This document shows positions 12,523-25,579 of a DNA stretch of 64,000 nt, piece after piece (position 1 is the first letter of the stretch; each line of letters opens with the position of its first letter). A model generated the notes under the pieces. It was given only the letters and a program-made list of their open reading frames with translations, was not told the origin of the DNA and did no database searches. Origin of the DNA: Nipponacmea schrenckii (taxonomy: Eukaryota; Mollusca; Gastropoda; Lottiidae); the NCBI GenBank assembly GCA_030562195.1, contig JAUJPP010000005.1, positions 27,949,106 to 28,013,105 on the forward strand, given 5' to 3'. A program made the translations under genes and the position numbers.

Positions 12523-12966
12523 ATGAGTGCTCTTTTTTTCCCTCAACCACAAAAGATTGGAATTCCCTCAACCACACTCTTAAAAGTTCGTCAAACAATA
12601 TTGTGCGCCCAAGAGTTTTATAATCATGGTGAACGATTTTACAATATTATTCGCACCAGACGACGTCACGGCTCTAGTTCACTTAAATGTGATTTACTCA
12701 AAATCGGTATCACCCAAAGTACTCTTTGTAACTGTGGTCTATCTGCGGAAACAACTTCTCATTATTTTTTTGAATGCTGCTTATGTGATACCGAAAGAAA
12801 TGTCATACTCACTGCTTTAATTAGCCGCTGTGCTCTTATTGACTTGAACTTGTTGTTATGGGGAAACCTATCCATTTATTCTTATTTTAAACTATTTAAA
12901 TATGTTCAATTTGACAAGAAGAGTAAAGCTTCAGAAATATGGAAGTTAGGAATTAAGTGTAAGTAA
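12523..12966 (+). pseudogene. LINE reverse transcriptase C-terminal fragment
   Basis: A 147-codon frame resembling the end of non-LTR retrotransposon ORF2. After the polymerase these have a basic YYxxGxRxxNIIxxRxR-type stretch and a CxCGxxxExxxHYxFxC cluster. Here it is FYNHGERFYNIIRTRRRHG, followed by CNCGLSAETTSHYFFEC. There is no polymerase core upstream, so it is a 5'-truncated or eroded copy. The polarity is plus, towards the Patched gene. Family assignment beyond LINE is not possible from this piece. Confidence 0.65.
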
Positions 12967-15533
12967 AAGTAAATATTAATAGAATAGAAATAATGAATAA
13001 GTAAATGTCTAAACTATATTTGAACTGCACCTTTGTTTCCAAAACGTTTGGTGGAGTTTATATATTTGTGAACAAATTAAAGAACCAAAGAGCAATTGAT
13101 CTTCCATGATAAGAACCGATGGATGCCATTTACAAATTGTCATTTTAAAATGACGATTTTAATGTTTCAAAAACTTGGAATTTGAAATAAAAATCTCTTA
13201 AACTGTAAAAACCTACTATATAAAAAAACACAGAGATTTTGCATTTCATTATTCTAGAACAAATGTTAATTAAAATGCTTGATGGTATGAAAACATTTCC
13301 CTTGTACCTTGTCATGAAAGGTTACACTGAAACTTGATAAAATTTAAGATGTAAATTGTAAAATGTTAAGCTAAAAAAAAATGTTAGATATTTGAAAATG
13401 CAGATTTGAAATATTTTTGCAATACATATTATATTGTCGCACAGCTCTGTTATAAAATAAATAAAACAACTTACCATCACGTTGTACAATCAGCCCAATA
13501 CATTAACATGTTGCTGGAACTTTTAAATACTGACCTTTTATTATATAATTTTTAAAAAAAATTATATAAAATAAATACAATATGGTTGATTGGTTGGCAC
13601 AAAATCACGTGATGCCTTTTATAACAATTCAAGCGAATTGTGTAACCGATACATATCTGACAATTCCATGTCAAAAGAAACCTACAAAACACGTGCTATG
13701 AACTGTTCGCGAAAGTTTTAATTCAAGTTGATGTCTAAAGGTAGGTGGGTTTTAATTCAGTCTGAATTCACTAAGTTATGATTTTAGTGGCACTCAAAAA
13801 ATAATAATCCCAAAATATCGTGTTGTCTGTTTACTAGTACATTCAATATAAAAGTTGTGTTTCTATATTAGATTTTTTAGCTGATTTAGCATTAAATATT
13901 CGCTTATCTTAATGTTTTAACATTGATTGCTTAACGCCAAAGCCACTACAGTAGTTTTCGTATTTTTTGTTTACAGATGTACGTAAAATAAATGCGTTAT
14001 GTGGGGAAATGTGCCTCCTTTAAAGAGTTTCAGTTAGAAATATCGAGTCGGCCAATCTTCAAAACTAGTTTAATCTACTTACTTGACAATTTGTTTCAAC
14101 CCTTTTGAAGCAAATTCAGTTTGACCATTTTTTACTTTTTGGTAAATTTCACGACAATTATGTTTTGAATTCCCACATGATAAAGAAGGTCAAAGTTACA
14201 GAAACAAATTCAAATAAAGATTAAGGTAATTTTCAAAAAATTATCTTTTGTGTAAGTTTTACCACGAATGCGTGATGATAACGTTTCGATAGTAATTATA
14301 TACTAGAAATCTACCCACTATGAATCGATTTCAATTTTGCGATTTCGGCAGCATGTAAATCTTGTTTCGCTTTGACAAGCACATAAGTGATCGGTTAGGT
14401 TAGTTTACTGATTAGTAGATTGTCTTATTAAATTCTGGCTTATTACCATAAGTTTTCTTGTCACCTATGTGTGAACTACTAATATTTGTCATAATAAAAA
14501 TAGTTAACAGTATAACATAACAAGATCTCACGTTTTCATTCTCTCATACTAAAACCTATGCGACAATATTGTCTACAGGTTAAATAACCAACCAAATATA
14601 AAAAAAAAACCACTGGATCTCTTTCTTGTCTCATCAAAACTACTACACGCCGTTACTATGTCAAACGTAAATCATTGACAGGACAGTTTAAAACGTTAAT
14701 AATTTTTTTACAGTCATTTGAATACGGTTTTGACAATGACGTCATAAATATACAGACCAATGCATTTTAGTTTTTTATTTGTTTGTTTGAAAACAACATG
14801 TCCACTTGATCAGCGGACTGTGTTAGGTTCAGAAAGTTATATCTTCAAGCTATTACGAACCTTGTCTTAAACCTTGACTTGACCATAAATGAAGCGATTT
14901 TAGTTGCTTGTAAGTTAGCGAAATCAATTATAATCCATAATAATTTACATGTCAGTTGAGGGCTACGGTCGACTGTAGGCTACTGGCTGGCGAACAATCG
15001 ATTGAAATCGCTGCATTCTGTGTTACAAAAAAGTGGCTATTGAAAACTAATTGTAAAAGTGCTGGTGTATAGGAATCATTTTATTGAAGGTTTAGTGTTC
15101 TAAAACCTCTAACAAGCATATTGCGAATACATAAATATATCAGTTTTCCATAAGAAATCAACAATCAGAAGAATTGTTGTAAACTTACATTTAATTGTGC
15201 CAAATTGAAAACCGTAAACATCTCTCATAAATATTTTTTAAATTATGTTTTTCATATTGTTGATGCTATTTATTAAAATGTCACAAACTAGAGTGAAATT
15301 TCATAAATTCGTAGTTATATAAGTCAAAACTTATGAATATTTAAACAGTATGTAAATGATTCTAAAACAAAGCAATAAATCAATCCCACCTCGAATATTT
15401 AAGAAATTCGTAGACGTTCCTAATTCGTTTTTAAAGTTTGTTGAAATTGAGATGATCAATGTTCTGACTAGACCTAGACCTCCAAGTTTATATGAAGTAG
15501 TTGCCTTAAAGTGAGTTATACTGCGAGCATATT
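12967..15533. other. Intergenic DNA without recognisable genes
   Basis: AT-rich. The only structure noted is an AT-rich inverted repeat near 13538-13568 (TTATATAATTTTT, then AAAAATTATATAA), possibly a small MITE remnant. No open frames of protein-like composition. Confidence 0.4.
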
Positions 15534-15929
15534 TTGAAAACCAATTCCTTCTCAAATAAACATAATGGTAAACAATTCGCAATCAATGACTTACTTTCTT
15601 GTAATTGTACCACCACGAATATCATTTACCTAATTTCATGCGATAAATGCCATTTACAATACGTAGGTGAATCAAAAAATTCTCTGAGAGAAAGAATAAA
15701 TGGCCATCGTTTCGACATCTCCCACCATCTAGATAAACCAATAGGGAACCACTTGAACTCAAGCAACCATTCTCTGGCGGACATGAGGGTTACACCAATT
15801 GAAAAAGAAGACACTGGTTCAAGACTACTCAGGGAGAGCTTTGGAATGAATCAACTCAAAACCATTACGCCCTCTGGGCTCAATATACAGTTCGATTCAC
15901 AAATTATACAATTAATAGCCCCTTTTTAA
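15534..15929 (+). pseudogene. Penelope-like element GIY-YIG endonuclease fragment
   Basis: This 131-codon frame matches the C-terminal GIY-YIG domain of Penelope-like retroelements: LLSCNCTTTNIIYLISCDKC, then YVGESKNSLRERINGHRFDI, then a His (NHLNSSNHS), and the closing TITPSGLNI. IYLI..YVGE is the GIY-YIG core and R.R...H the catalytic strand. The reverse transcriptase that should precede it is not visible, so this is a truncated copy. About 400 bp of probable 3' untranslated element sequence follows. Confidence 0.75.
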
Positions 15930-18900
15930 TAAACGATACTATCTAGAGTTACAGGAAAAGTTACCAACCGTCTTTCACAAAAAACTGGTCCCATTCCAGA
16001 AATAAAAACTTGCAGGATATCTCAACCTGTACCGGAACCCAAACGCTTAAATATAATAAGTATTTTCCGGACAATATTGTCTCTGGAACTGTGATTGGTT
16101 CTAATGAATGTACCGCTTGAACAGTATTAACGATGCAGAACCTCGAAAGGGGATATCGAGTTGAGCAACAGAGTCACAAAATGGCATTCGGTATTCGGTC
16201 GTCATGAGCATGCCCTGCCTCGTAAACAAAATTTAGTAAACATTAAGGGAGATAAGCAATGTTTTGAAAATCCAAATATAATCATAATTGACCATGGCTT
16301 CAGTATTAAGTAGTTAAAATGTTATAGAAAGACTAAAGCTGTTCTGTATGAACTTTTATTTTGCATAAAGTGTTAATAAAAAACACATTTTGATTTGAAA
16401 TTATCTCGATCGTTATAACAGTCAAGCAGATTACCTGCATATAAATTCTGGTTGAATCTGAGATGAGGTACATCTTATGTAAATAGATAATATTATTTTA
16501 CACATTAAAAAAATAATATAAGATAATTAATGCATGTAACAGTTCCTTGTATTACATCATGTTGTATTTCCTTGATTTTTATAACCACATTGATTTATGA
16601 CTGAAAATATTAATGGTTCAGATAATGTTGAAGGTTTTCCGTGTTTATACCGTGTTAATTATAAATATTGCGTATTAATGACACAAAACAAAGGTAGTGT
16701 CTCTTTTTGGTATCTTAAATGTCATTCGATGTAAAATAAAACCTTGTCAGTTCACCTTTGGTGCATTTGCAAAAGACTTGACCCAGTAGAGGAAATGTTC
16801 AGCTTGATCACAGCGAGCCAGTAGGTAATATAAGTGGGATTTGTCTAACGTGAAACGAGATTTAAAGTAATACTAGAAAACTTCAATAAAATTTCAAACA
16901 AAATAACAATATTTAATTTTTTATATAACTATTTGTTGTTCCTAAAATGAACCGTTTTCGTTCGTGATATCAAATTATTTCATTCTTAATAATAGTGTGT
17001 CTATAACAAATAAAATATTTTTGAATATTTTATATATTTAACATGATACATCCAATTCATAATTCATATTGATATTTTTACCATGTATTTATTAGAATAG
17101 GGTATGTTATAAAATAATTACATCTTTAAAACACAGAAAAGGGCTTTTCACGCTTTATATAACATGAATTCACATTTAAAACACGCCCATAAAATTTTTA
17201 ATGGTAACATGATTATGTGATTTACTATTTCAACAAATGAAAATTTCCCTTGACTACACAATTAATTACTTGAGGTTGTTTACACTGACAACTTTTATAA
17301 TACGCCGAGTTGAAATTTCAAACATTTTTTTCGAAGTAAATAATTGCTGTTACATATTCTTAACATAGATAATATTTACTAACGTTGAAAATACCGGTAG
17401 TCATAAATTCTTGTCAGTATAAAAGTGTACGTGTCTTGTACACACACTTGTACAACGCATTAATTTATATGTAGCGCAATTTCGAAAGTGGATTCCTTGA
17501 AAGGTATTAAGTTTATTTACTGAATACCTGTTGCACATTTTCCCCCTACAGGTTATCAATGTGCTCATCATTTTCCCCTTATAACCATTAATTCTTACTA
17601 GTACCGAAGAGTCAAGTTAGTGATATCTTACTTGTAAGGTTGCCATATTTTTTTTTATATATTTATTTATTTGTCTATTTTCTTTGCCATGCGAATCTTG
17701 AGGAGGTTACCTATGCCTGGTTATTATAATTAATACATTTTATGTAGGATTTTATTACAATTAAAATTTTTATAATGTGAGGGCAAATTAACCACCAGTT
17801 TGTTACTTTTCTTATTAGCGAAAATAATTGACAGGTTTTTCTCTTTCTTCCAATGGATATTGTTCTCAATTAACTAGGGTCATATAAGTACGATGTACTA
17901 GTACAAAAATCTTGAATCTTAATGTGACACATAGCATTAAAGCAATAGTTAAAAAAAAATTACATCAAAATCTGATAATAAAACTCTTAAAAATAAATAA
18001 ACGTCTATATACCAAAATGTTGCTCTTTTACTCTGATCAATATAATCTCAAAGATATTGCCCATTCAAAAAAACGACAGTACATCAATGTAAGATTACAT
18101 ATTAAGTATCATAAAACCGTTTATTGAATTATTACCTATTTCGGAGAGAAATCTCACCAAAATATAAGTACAGATGCAAAGTTTAATCAGGATCAGATAA
18201 AAACTGTTTATATTAGTACATAATTCGAACAAATCTATAAATCAAGATCGGATGAAAACTAAAAAGAAATGTGGACCATCCGACCCATGGAGCTTCGGTG
18301 ATGTTCATATTTTTATATTGGAGTCTTCAAAAAGAAGTGGTAGACATAATTTTTCTTAGATAGGTAACCATATAAACATACTGGTCGAAAACGTAAATTA
18401 TATCCCTCGTTTTGATATGAAAGACATCTTATGTAAGACATATTATTTAACTATCTATTTTGGGACCTAATATTTCTTATAGGCCAATAAATGTCAAATT
18501 GTCGTGACCCGAAGTACTAAATATTAATTTAAATACGGCTTATTTTTATTTTAACACATTTAATAAACTTTCTCTATTGCCTTATCCCTTCCCGTCCATA
18601 CACCCTCGCACGTTTGTATTACCCGATGGGGGCTGCAGTTCCTAAATACAAATAGATATGCATGTAAATATTATAGAAGACAAATCGACCTTGCTGAATA
18701 GTATCTAGATTTCGGCGATTTTGTGGTTTCTGTACTGTACTTTAAAAGACATCTTTGCAAATATTATTTTAATTCATAAGATGCATGTTTTATAACGCCT
18801 AAAAAACAAGATAGACTATAAACTGTCTACGGCTTACCAGATAACTTAATTCCGACATTTTTGATACGTAATAAATTTAATGAAATGACACTTACTGAAA

Positions 18901-19083
18901 TGATAAACATGTTCTTATTCAAGCTTCCGGAAGATTTATACCATGCACTAAACAGAATATTTAAAGGATAAAGGCCACCTAAATTAAAAAAAATTATCGA
19001 AAGAGTTTTGTAATTTTCCTAAATGATTTATAATTTTGGTTGATGTCATAAATATGTGTTATTAATTATTTTAATTATTTCAG
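15930..19083. other. Intergenic DNA and 5' leader intron of the Patched-domain gene
   Basis: No protein-like frames after the Penelope-like fragment. The right end terminates in TTTAATTATTTCAG (acceptor ending 19083), so at least one untranslated leader exon of the downstream gene must lie to the left. I cannot place it. Confidence 0.45.
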
Positions 19084-19088
19084 GGAAA

Positions 19089-22000
19089 ATGGGTTGTCAA
19101 GGTACCTGTGTTAGCCTCATTGGCGTTGCCTTTGATAGATATGGACGTTTTGTAGCACGTCATCCATGGTGGTTTATAATGGTACCCATAGTCGTTAGTG
19201 CTGCTTTGGGAGTAGGTCTAATGAAACTATCTTCCGAAGACGATTTAGAGACACTCTATGTGCCTATCAACAGCCAATCAGCTAAGGACAGAGAAGTAAT
19301 GGATGAAATATTTCCAGATAAATCTGATTCGAATTTTTACCTGCATAATATTGCCAGATTGAATATGAATGGTGGATTGATGATTAAAGCTAAAGATGAC
19401 GGGGATCTCTTGAGACCGGAGGTTGTAGGTGAAATACGCGGCATTATAGCGCAAATAAAAAATGTAAATGTTACATTTAATGATACGACATTTGACTATT
19501 CTGACATCTGTGCCATAAGAAATGAAGAGTGTTTTATCACTGGAGAACAACTGCTCACTGATAGTTTTTTAACCCAATATAACGCTCATCAAATTACCTA
19601 CCCTAACTGGAGAGATTCATACGGATTTGAGGTTTATCTTCCTTACATTATAAACTGTTCTGGTGAAAACGATATTCTTAAGTCTGTGAAAGTAATGAAG
19701 GTCACATTTAATCTACGTCAGACTCAACGTCAACAGAGTGAAAAATGGGAGCAAGCATTTGTTGAAGCAATGGCTATTATAACTACAAATCTAACAGAGC
19801 TGGTATACACTACATCAACATCATTAGATATTGAACTCACATCAAACATTCAATCAGACATTGGCTGGTTCTCTCTGTCCTTCACCTTCATGATAACTTA
19901 TGTGTCCTTTGCTGCATCAAGTAACAATATGGTGGCTAATCGAGGTCATTTAGCTCGTGCTGGTGTAATTGGTGTTCTCCTAGCTATTCTTGCTGCTTTT
20001 GGAACCTGTGCTATTGGCATTGAATTTGTAAATATTGTTGGTGTGATGCCTTTTCTTGTATTAGGTAAGTTGTGATAAATGTAATAATAAAATATTATCT
20101 AAAAACCAACTAACGAATTGCACCTGCCACGATAACCAAATTTAGACGAAAACTGGTGAATTGGGCACAATAATTTACCACTCACACTTTATTTTGTAGG
20201 AGTTGGTGTAGACACAATGTTTGTTGTGATGTCCGAATGGGCAGAGCATTATGATGAAAATTCTGTAGAAGATCAAATGGGTGCAACATTGGAGAAATGT
20301 GGTGGATCTATTAGTATAGCATCTTTAACTGACATCATTGCTTTTCTAATTGGCGTTTCTTCACAATTTATAAGTATTAGAAATTTCTGCGCTTATACAG
20401 GTAATTAGACATTGAAATGACATATAGTCCTGAGTTCGGGATAATACAACGATATTTACTCCACTCAAACATAACATTTCGAATAAGGTTTAACAGAGAA
20501 TTAGTCATAGACTAGTAAAGGTTTCCATTGCATTCTAAATTTGTTGAAGGGCAATAACTACAAAATTGACATCAAAACATTTTGGAGTTGTATTTCAGAG
20601 ATCTCACAAGTATACATTAAGCATTACGAATGTTCCACCACAACATTAGTGTCACATATTATATTCAAGGCCTTAATAGGTATATTGAGTAGGCCTACAT
20701 ACATTTCGCTCATTGATTCCAGTTAATATATATTTGAGGTATACTAGGTACACTCCAATGCCTTTCATTCAATTTTGTCGAAAAAAGTCATCATAACAAA
20801 ACAATTATGAAAAAAATAGTAAGATTTAAATTCCAATAATTTCTACTAAGTTCGATTTCATTTATTTTCAGCGGTTGCTTTGTTCTTCAGTTTTCTGTGG
20901 GATTTGACATTTTTCATGGGATGTTTGGCTGTACATGGTCAAAGAGTACGGGCCAGGCGTTGCTGCATGACATGTCTAGTAGTACCGGACAGATTTAGAA
21001 AGTGGAAATCACCTGAAAGACGTGAAGAAGATGAAAGTTTATGTGAAAAAGTCCCTCAAATGATTTTGAAGATATCGATGTCAGATGCTGCTGTTTTGAC
21101 TGTTAAGCTCGTAATCATTGTAATGTTTGCAGGATATGTGGGTGCTTCTGTTTGGGGCATTTATAATTTACAACAGGGTCTTGTATTGAACAATTTGGTA
21201 AATGATCAATCTTATTTTAGACTGTATGAAGACTGGAATCGAGAATACTACAAAACTGTTTTACCTATTTCGCTCATATTTCAAGATATAGATTTTTCAA
21301 ACAAAAGAGATGTTAATGCTATGTATGAAGTATTTGATAATTTCAAAACAGATTCCCAGATAACCAACAACTCTTTAATTTGTTGGTACGAGGAGTTCAA
21401 GAAGAGTATGTTGTTCAACGACACCAATTATGAAGTATTTGTCAGAAATTTAAGAGATTTCATGTTTTACGCACCTTCCTTGTCGAATGATGTTACTTTC
21501 ACTTCTGACGGTTCTGATATCGTCGCATCAAGGTGTCATTTTATTACTGGGGACATCCCAGATTCCACAGATCAGGGCAATCTAATGTTACATGTTCGAG
21601 AACTTGCATCAGAATCCGACTTAAAAGTTTTCCCGTACAGTGCTCCGTTTATATTTTTTGAACAATACGTAATGGTGTTACCAAGTACCCTTCAGACAAT
21701 GGGTATTGCGGTAGCATGTATGTTTGTTATTACTATTATGTTTATGCCACATCCTATAATGGTAACATTGGTCACCCTCAATATGTTAAGTATCTTGGCA
21801 GGAATATTAGGTTTCCTTTACTACTGGGATTTATCATTAAGTTCTATTACTATGATACATTTAATTATGAGTGTGGGATTTTCTGTAGATTTCAGTGTTC
21901 ATGTTTGTCATGGTTTCATTTCCTCGGAATCAGAAACCAGAAATCAGAAAGCCCGTGATGCCATTCGAGTTGCAGCAGCGCCTATTTTAAACGGTGGCAT

Positions 22001-22277
22001 CACATCTTTGTTAGGTATTTGTATGTTAATTGGTTCTGAATCTTATATCTTTAGGTCCTTTTTCAAAATTATGGTTTTGGTAATCATTTTCGGATTAGCA
22101 CATTCTATGCTACTTTTGCCAGTAATTTTATCACTAATTGGTCCTAAGCTGGGACAGGCAGATGAAAAAACTATTGATTTCATTAAGTCTGTACCACCAA
22201 CTTTTCAAAACGGTCATTCGAAAATGCCGTCGGAAGAAAAAAATACGTATTACCTAAACCATGCTTATGATAATTAG
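19089..22277 (+). CDS. Patched-domain (PTCHD3/ptr-like) 12-TM protein
   Basis: Three coding exons: 19089-20064, 20200-20400, 20872-22277. Junctions TTAG/GTAAGT, TTTGTAG, ACAG/GTAATT and TTTTCAG are all in phase; 2,583 nt, 860 aa. The start is the ATG six bases after the acceptor at 19083; the in-frame upstream codons are intronic. The order is TM1 (HPWWFIMVPIVVSAALGVG), a glycosylatable luminal loop (several NxT/S, conserved Cys), then a five-helix sterol-sensing block with GVGVDTMF, a second large loop, and a second five-helix bundle with GFSVDFSVH. The two GxxxD motifs are those through which RND-family permeases couple ion flow. Family knowledge: Patched-related proteins move or sense sterols and lipids in plasma or cilium membranes. 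Hedgehog-receptor Patched is larger; this matches the short PTCHD3/ptr type. It ends YYLNHAYDN. Confidence 0.92.
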
Positions 22278-22933
22278 CATTCAACGTTTAACTTGCAGTT
22301 TTTATGGATAGTCTTAAATCTCTTACTTTACAACCCTTTAAATAACAAGACAATTTTCATTGTGGTTTTTACGACAATTTCATCTCTTTGGTATTTTTCA
22401 TAAATTAAGTACCATTAGCCATGGTATTTTTTTGCAATATCCACCCTCGGAACACAATCTGTATTTTGGCTTTTATTGACACACGCTTTCGATTATCTGG
22501 TGAAACAAATGTTGATTCTCAGTATGTGTATTATCTGAGATAGTAAGATTAGTAACTCACCCTTTTAATGATCACTTTTATTAAATACATATAGATATTG
22601 TGAACATGTACATATGTTTTTGAAAGCGCGGTTTGGTTCATCTTGATGAGCACTGATTTTGTTTATTTTGTCAATACCATAACATTTTACGGCTTAACTT
22701 ATACGAAGAAAGTAAATGATTTTGTGACATAAGTACCATGTAGTAAGAAACACGAGGAATTCAGAAAAGAAGAGTGTGAACCAGCTTCATGGAAATACTA
22801 ATTGTATTCACAGGGTATTGTTCTCATAAACAAGCAAATCTCCACATATTTGTGAGAAATGGATGTCAACATTCGGCATGCCTGTTAACCATTATGTTAA
22901 CCATTAGTAAGTTAGAAGGTGAAGGGTTGTTAC
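22278..22933. other. 3' UTR and flank of the Patched-domain gene
   Basis: AT-rich, no open protein-like frame. It probably holds the 3' UTR. The first clear AATAAA signals are in the duplicated block that follows (about 22952 and 23060). Confidence 0.4.
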
Positions 22934-23163
22934 TTCACACAATTTATACTGTAAATAAACGATTGCTTTTCAAAAAAAAAATTCTGTATATTCAATGTCG
23001 TGTTGGAAGTATAGCCCATATTGTCACGAGTAATCTATTATAAATGAATTTATATTATAAATAAATGATTGTATTTTAAGAATGTTTTCTGTATATTCAT
23101 TATCCTGTTACCATTATCCTGTAGCTTTAGAAGTATAACACATTATGCCACGAGTAATCTACT
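22934..23163. repeat. Imperfect tandem duplication of about 110 bp
   Basis: Two copies share AATTTATA.T.TAAATAAA.GATTG, TTCTGTATATTCA, GTATA.C.CAT.TTG..CACGAGTAATCTA in the same order (about 22934-23040 and 23045-23163). Each copy carries one AATAAA. The duplication follows the Patched-domain gene, so it may duplicate that gene's polyadenylation region. Confidence 0.6.
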
Positions 23164-23399
23164 GACTGTTTTGCCGATTCATACCAACCATAGGTGGTTA
23201 TATACTGCAGTATAACACGGTCAATTTTCATTTCAAATATTGCCTTCTAAGATTTGAACGACATTTAGACGCGGAAAGCATAATAAAATATATGGTTGCT
23301 AAAGTGTTTGTCTAGCAAGATACACCCACGTTCCTCATAAATTTTCTGTACATTAAGGGCAGTGTTCAATCTGTGTCAAATCGTAACCAAATTCTAACT

Positions 23400-23860
23400 T
23401 GTCCAAGATATTAATGGTTTAAACTTCAAGGGCAATTACTCTGAAACGGTTAATCGCAAATACGTCAATTTTAACCTAATCAACATCTCATTGTAATAAA
23501 TAATCACACCAAATTTCATAATTTCAAAAATCGTAATTAAACTGTAGTCTTTGTAGTATTCACAAACCGATTTTGACACAAACAGGCAATAAAAAGAAAG
23601 CATAAAATTTAAGTCAAGGCAATAACCCCAAAATAATTTCATCGAAATATAGTCAAATTCAAACTTGACCAAGATCTCATCAACATCATAACAATTTTCA
23701 TCAAAATCTCTTTGGAGTTCAGAAGCTCATTTTGGTGCGTTTTGACTATGTAACTGTTCATGGATAAATCGTCAATATCGGACTTGTCCAATGCCTCATC
23801 AATATAAACGTACACTCCTAATTTCCTTCCAATCCAGAGAAAACCGGTTAACAATGGATC
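23400..23860 (+). repeat. Degenerate GGGCAATAACT-type repeat units
   Basis: Diverged units containing AACTTCAAGGGCAATTACTC, AAGTCAAGGCAATAACCCC, CACACCAAATTTCATAATTTC and CAATTTTCATCAAAATCTC. These are related to the arrays at 11.85-12.35 kb and 37.8-40 kb, but too eroded to count exact units. Confidence 0.55.
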
Positions 23861-23889
23861 AGATCATTAGACTACAACATGATATGGCT

Positions 23890-24170
23890 GCCCAACTCTG
23901 AAAGAAGAACTACTTCAGCGCAGTATTCCTGGACCTATTCAAACCCTTTTGATTTGGTCTGTGTTGACGATGTTTTGTTGCTTCTGGAATGTCTGTTCCT
24001 GCTCCTTGGTATAATTCAAAATACAGGGCTCTTCCAGATTTACTACAAAGAACAAAGTTTTTCACCCCCCACTGTGTTTGGTTTGCTCTTGATAAATTGT
24101 TTGTTTGGGACATGTCATTCGCTCATCAACAGCGCAGTATTCCGCCCTCGAGAAAATGTATCATTCATCA
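23890..24170 (-). pseudogene. piggyBac-type transposase fragment
   Basis: On the minus strand the frame contains WGVKNFVLCSKSGRALYFEL and then YQGAGTDIPE. This is the piggyBac-derived (PGBD) block in which KPxxxGxKxFVLCxxSGxxxxFExYxG follows the DExM motif. Upstream, in another frame, VDERM..PK is visible, so the copy is frameshifted. The catalytic remainder is missing. Confidence 0.6.
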
Positions 24171-24432
24171 TAAATTTCATGATGAAAAAATTTAAATTTA
24201 TTGTTTCATTTCATAATACATAATCGTCCCTATTTTTTTGGCAAATTTTGTCGCCAATGACCAATTTTTATGGCCGGCCAGTGGCTGTGTACAAAGTAAA
24301 GAATTTTATTATGAATTAGAATATTATGATAAAAAAAATAATTTTTAATCAAATCTAAAATATAATCTCTTCTAATACTTTTTATTCATTGGAATTCATA
24401 TGCCAATTCCATCAAAAATTATGTCCCACCAC
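24171..24432. other. Spacer ending in a remnant of the 175-bp array unit
   Basis: AT-rich. Its last bases (GCCAATTCCATCAAAAATTA at about 24403-24422, then TGTCCCACCAC) are identical to the end of the array unit at 36997-37730, so the following 741-bp repeat abuts a stranded piece of that array. Confidence 0.55.
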
Positions 24433-25173
24433 TGCAGACAAGTTATTTATAAATTGTTTGAAATGCAAACACCAAAATTGTAGACAAGCTATTTTGTTGG
24501 AGATACAATCTATATGGCTTGCTGTTGTAGGTTTCCTTTGCTACTGGGCTAGTAGGTCTTTGACGTATTGGATATTGGATTCTTCTTCTATTTCCAAGAC
24601 ACAATGAATTGAAGGCACATTAAAACTTATAACAAATCCTACTTTATTTTCATCAAACACTAATGGCACTCAACTGTATCAAAAGATCTACCTCAGACCT
24701 TTCTCTTCCCAGTCAACCATCCTTTTCCCTGGCCAAAGAGTGAATGAGTCGAAAGATTGGCTTCTTAGATGTCCCCTCATAGTTTAATACCTATATTTAT
24801 ATTATCTATCCAGATGTTCCTAATTAAGGATATCTGATGGAACTTAGATAAAATGCGTCCCTTGTTGTCCCTTAATACTACAGTAATTTACCCACACATG
24901 GTTTTACTTTTCAAGTACTCGATAGGTGACGATAAAAGATGTAAGATCTTGTCCTATGAAATAGACATCTTACCAGATGTACCTAAATACTTAATTAATT
25001 ACCCAACTCATGGTATTAACTTTTCAAGTATTAGAAGTGTGACACTAATGACATAAGATTCACAACGAATCTGTTTGATATAAACATCTTCCTATCTGTG
25101 CGAAATTAACTAAAGGCGAGTCTTTTGATTCAGTAGAGCTTAACAATTAATTACCAATAATAACAATGCTACA
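24433..25173. repeat. 741-bp dispersed repeat, copy 1
   Basis: Nearly identical to 36256-36996. Both copies begin TGCAGACAAGTTATTTATAA and end TTATAACAATGCTACA (one mismatch here), both 741 bp overall with small compensating indels. Termini are only weakly inverted (TG.AG....GTTAT). No protein-like frame. Flanking 175-bp array sequence touches the left end of this copy and the right end of the other. Possibly a non-autonomous transposon; class unknown. Confidence 0.7.
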
Positions 25174-25380
25174 TAATTATGTCCCTTCCTAAGGGTAGAA
25201 AATACATGCATATGATTTTCTTGAACAAAATAAAAAAAAATTTAGAATCAAGATTCAATGGCTGAAAAAGATGTTTTTTCAATCGGTCAGAACAGCAGAA
25301 AAGAAAAAAATAAACAAAAATTAATGTCCAAAAATGCAAATTTAGAGAGAAGTAGTATTGTCCTAGAGCTGAAAAAAAAT

Positions 25381-25540
25381 CACACATGATGATAGCCGAT
25401 CATCACTTATTCGAATTGAAATATCGCACACATGATGATAGCCGATCATCACTTATTCCCGAAAAGATTTCGCACACATGATGATAGCCGATCATCACCT
25501 ATTTGAAATGTCGCACACATGATGGTCGAGCATCACCTAT
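25381..25540. repeat. Palindrome-containing minisatellite
   Basis: Four units start at 25381, 25427, 25473 and 25514 (spacing 46, 46, 41). Each has CACACATGATGATAGCCGAT followed by CATCACYTATTC. The core TGATGAT-AGCCG-ATCATCA is a 7-bp inverted repeat; the fourth copy has lost part of it. Confidence 0.85.
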
Positions 25541-25579
25541 TCTCGAAACGATAAGTACACATCAAATAAACATCGGTAC

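Noticed and set aside
19056..19088. Upstream in-frame start for the Patched-domain protein
   Set aside because: These codons lie in the intron before the TTTCAG acceptor at 19083; the ATG at 19089 is the first in the exon.
25381..25540. CRISPR-like array
   Set aside because: Units are directly abutting variants of one 46-bp sequence with no unique spacers, and the surroundings are plainly eukaryotic.
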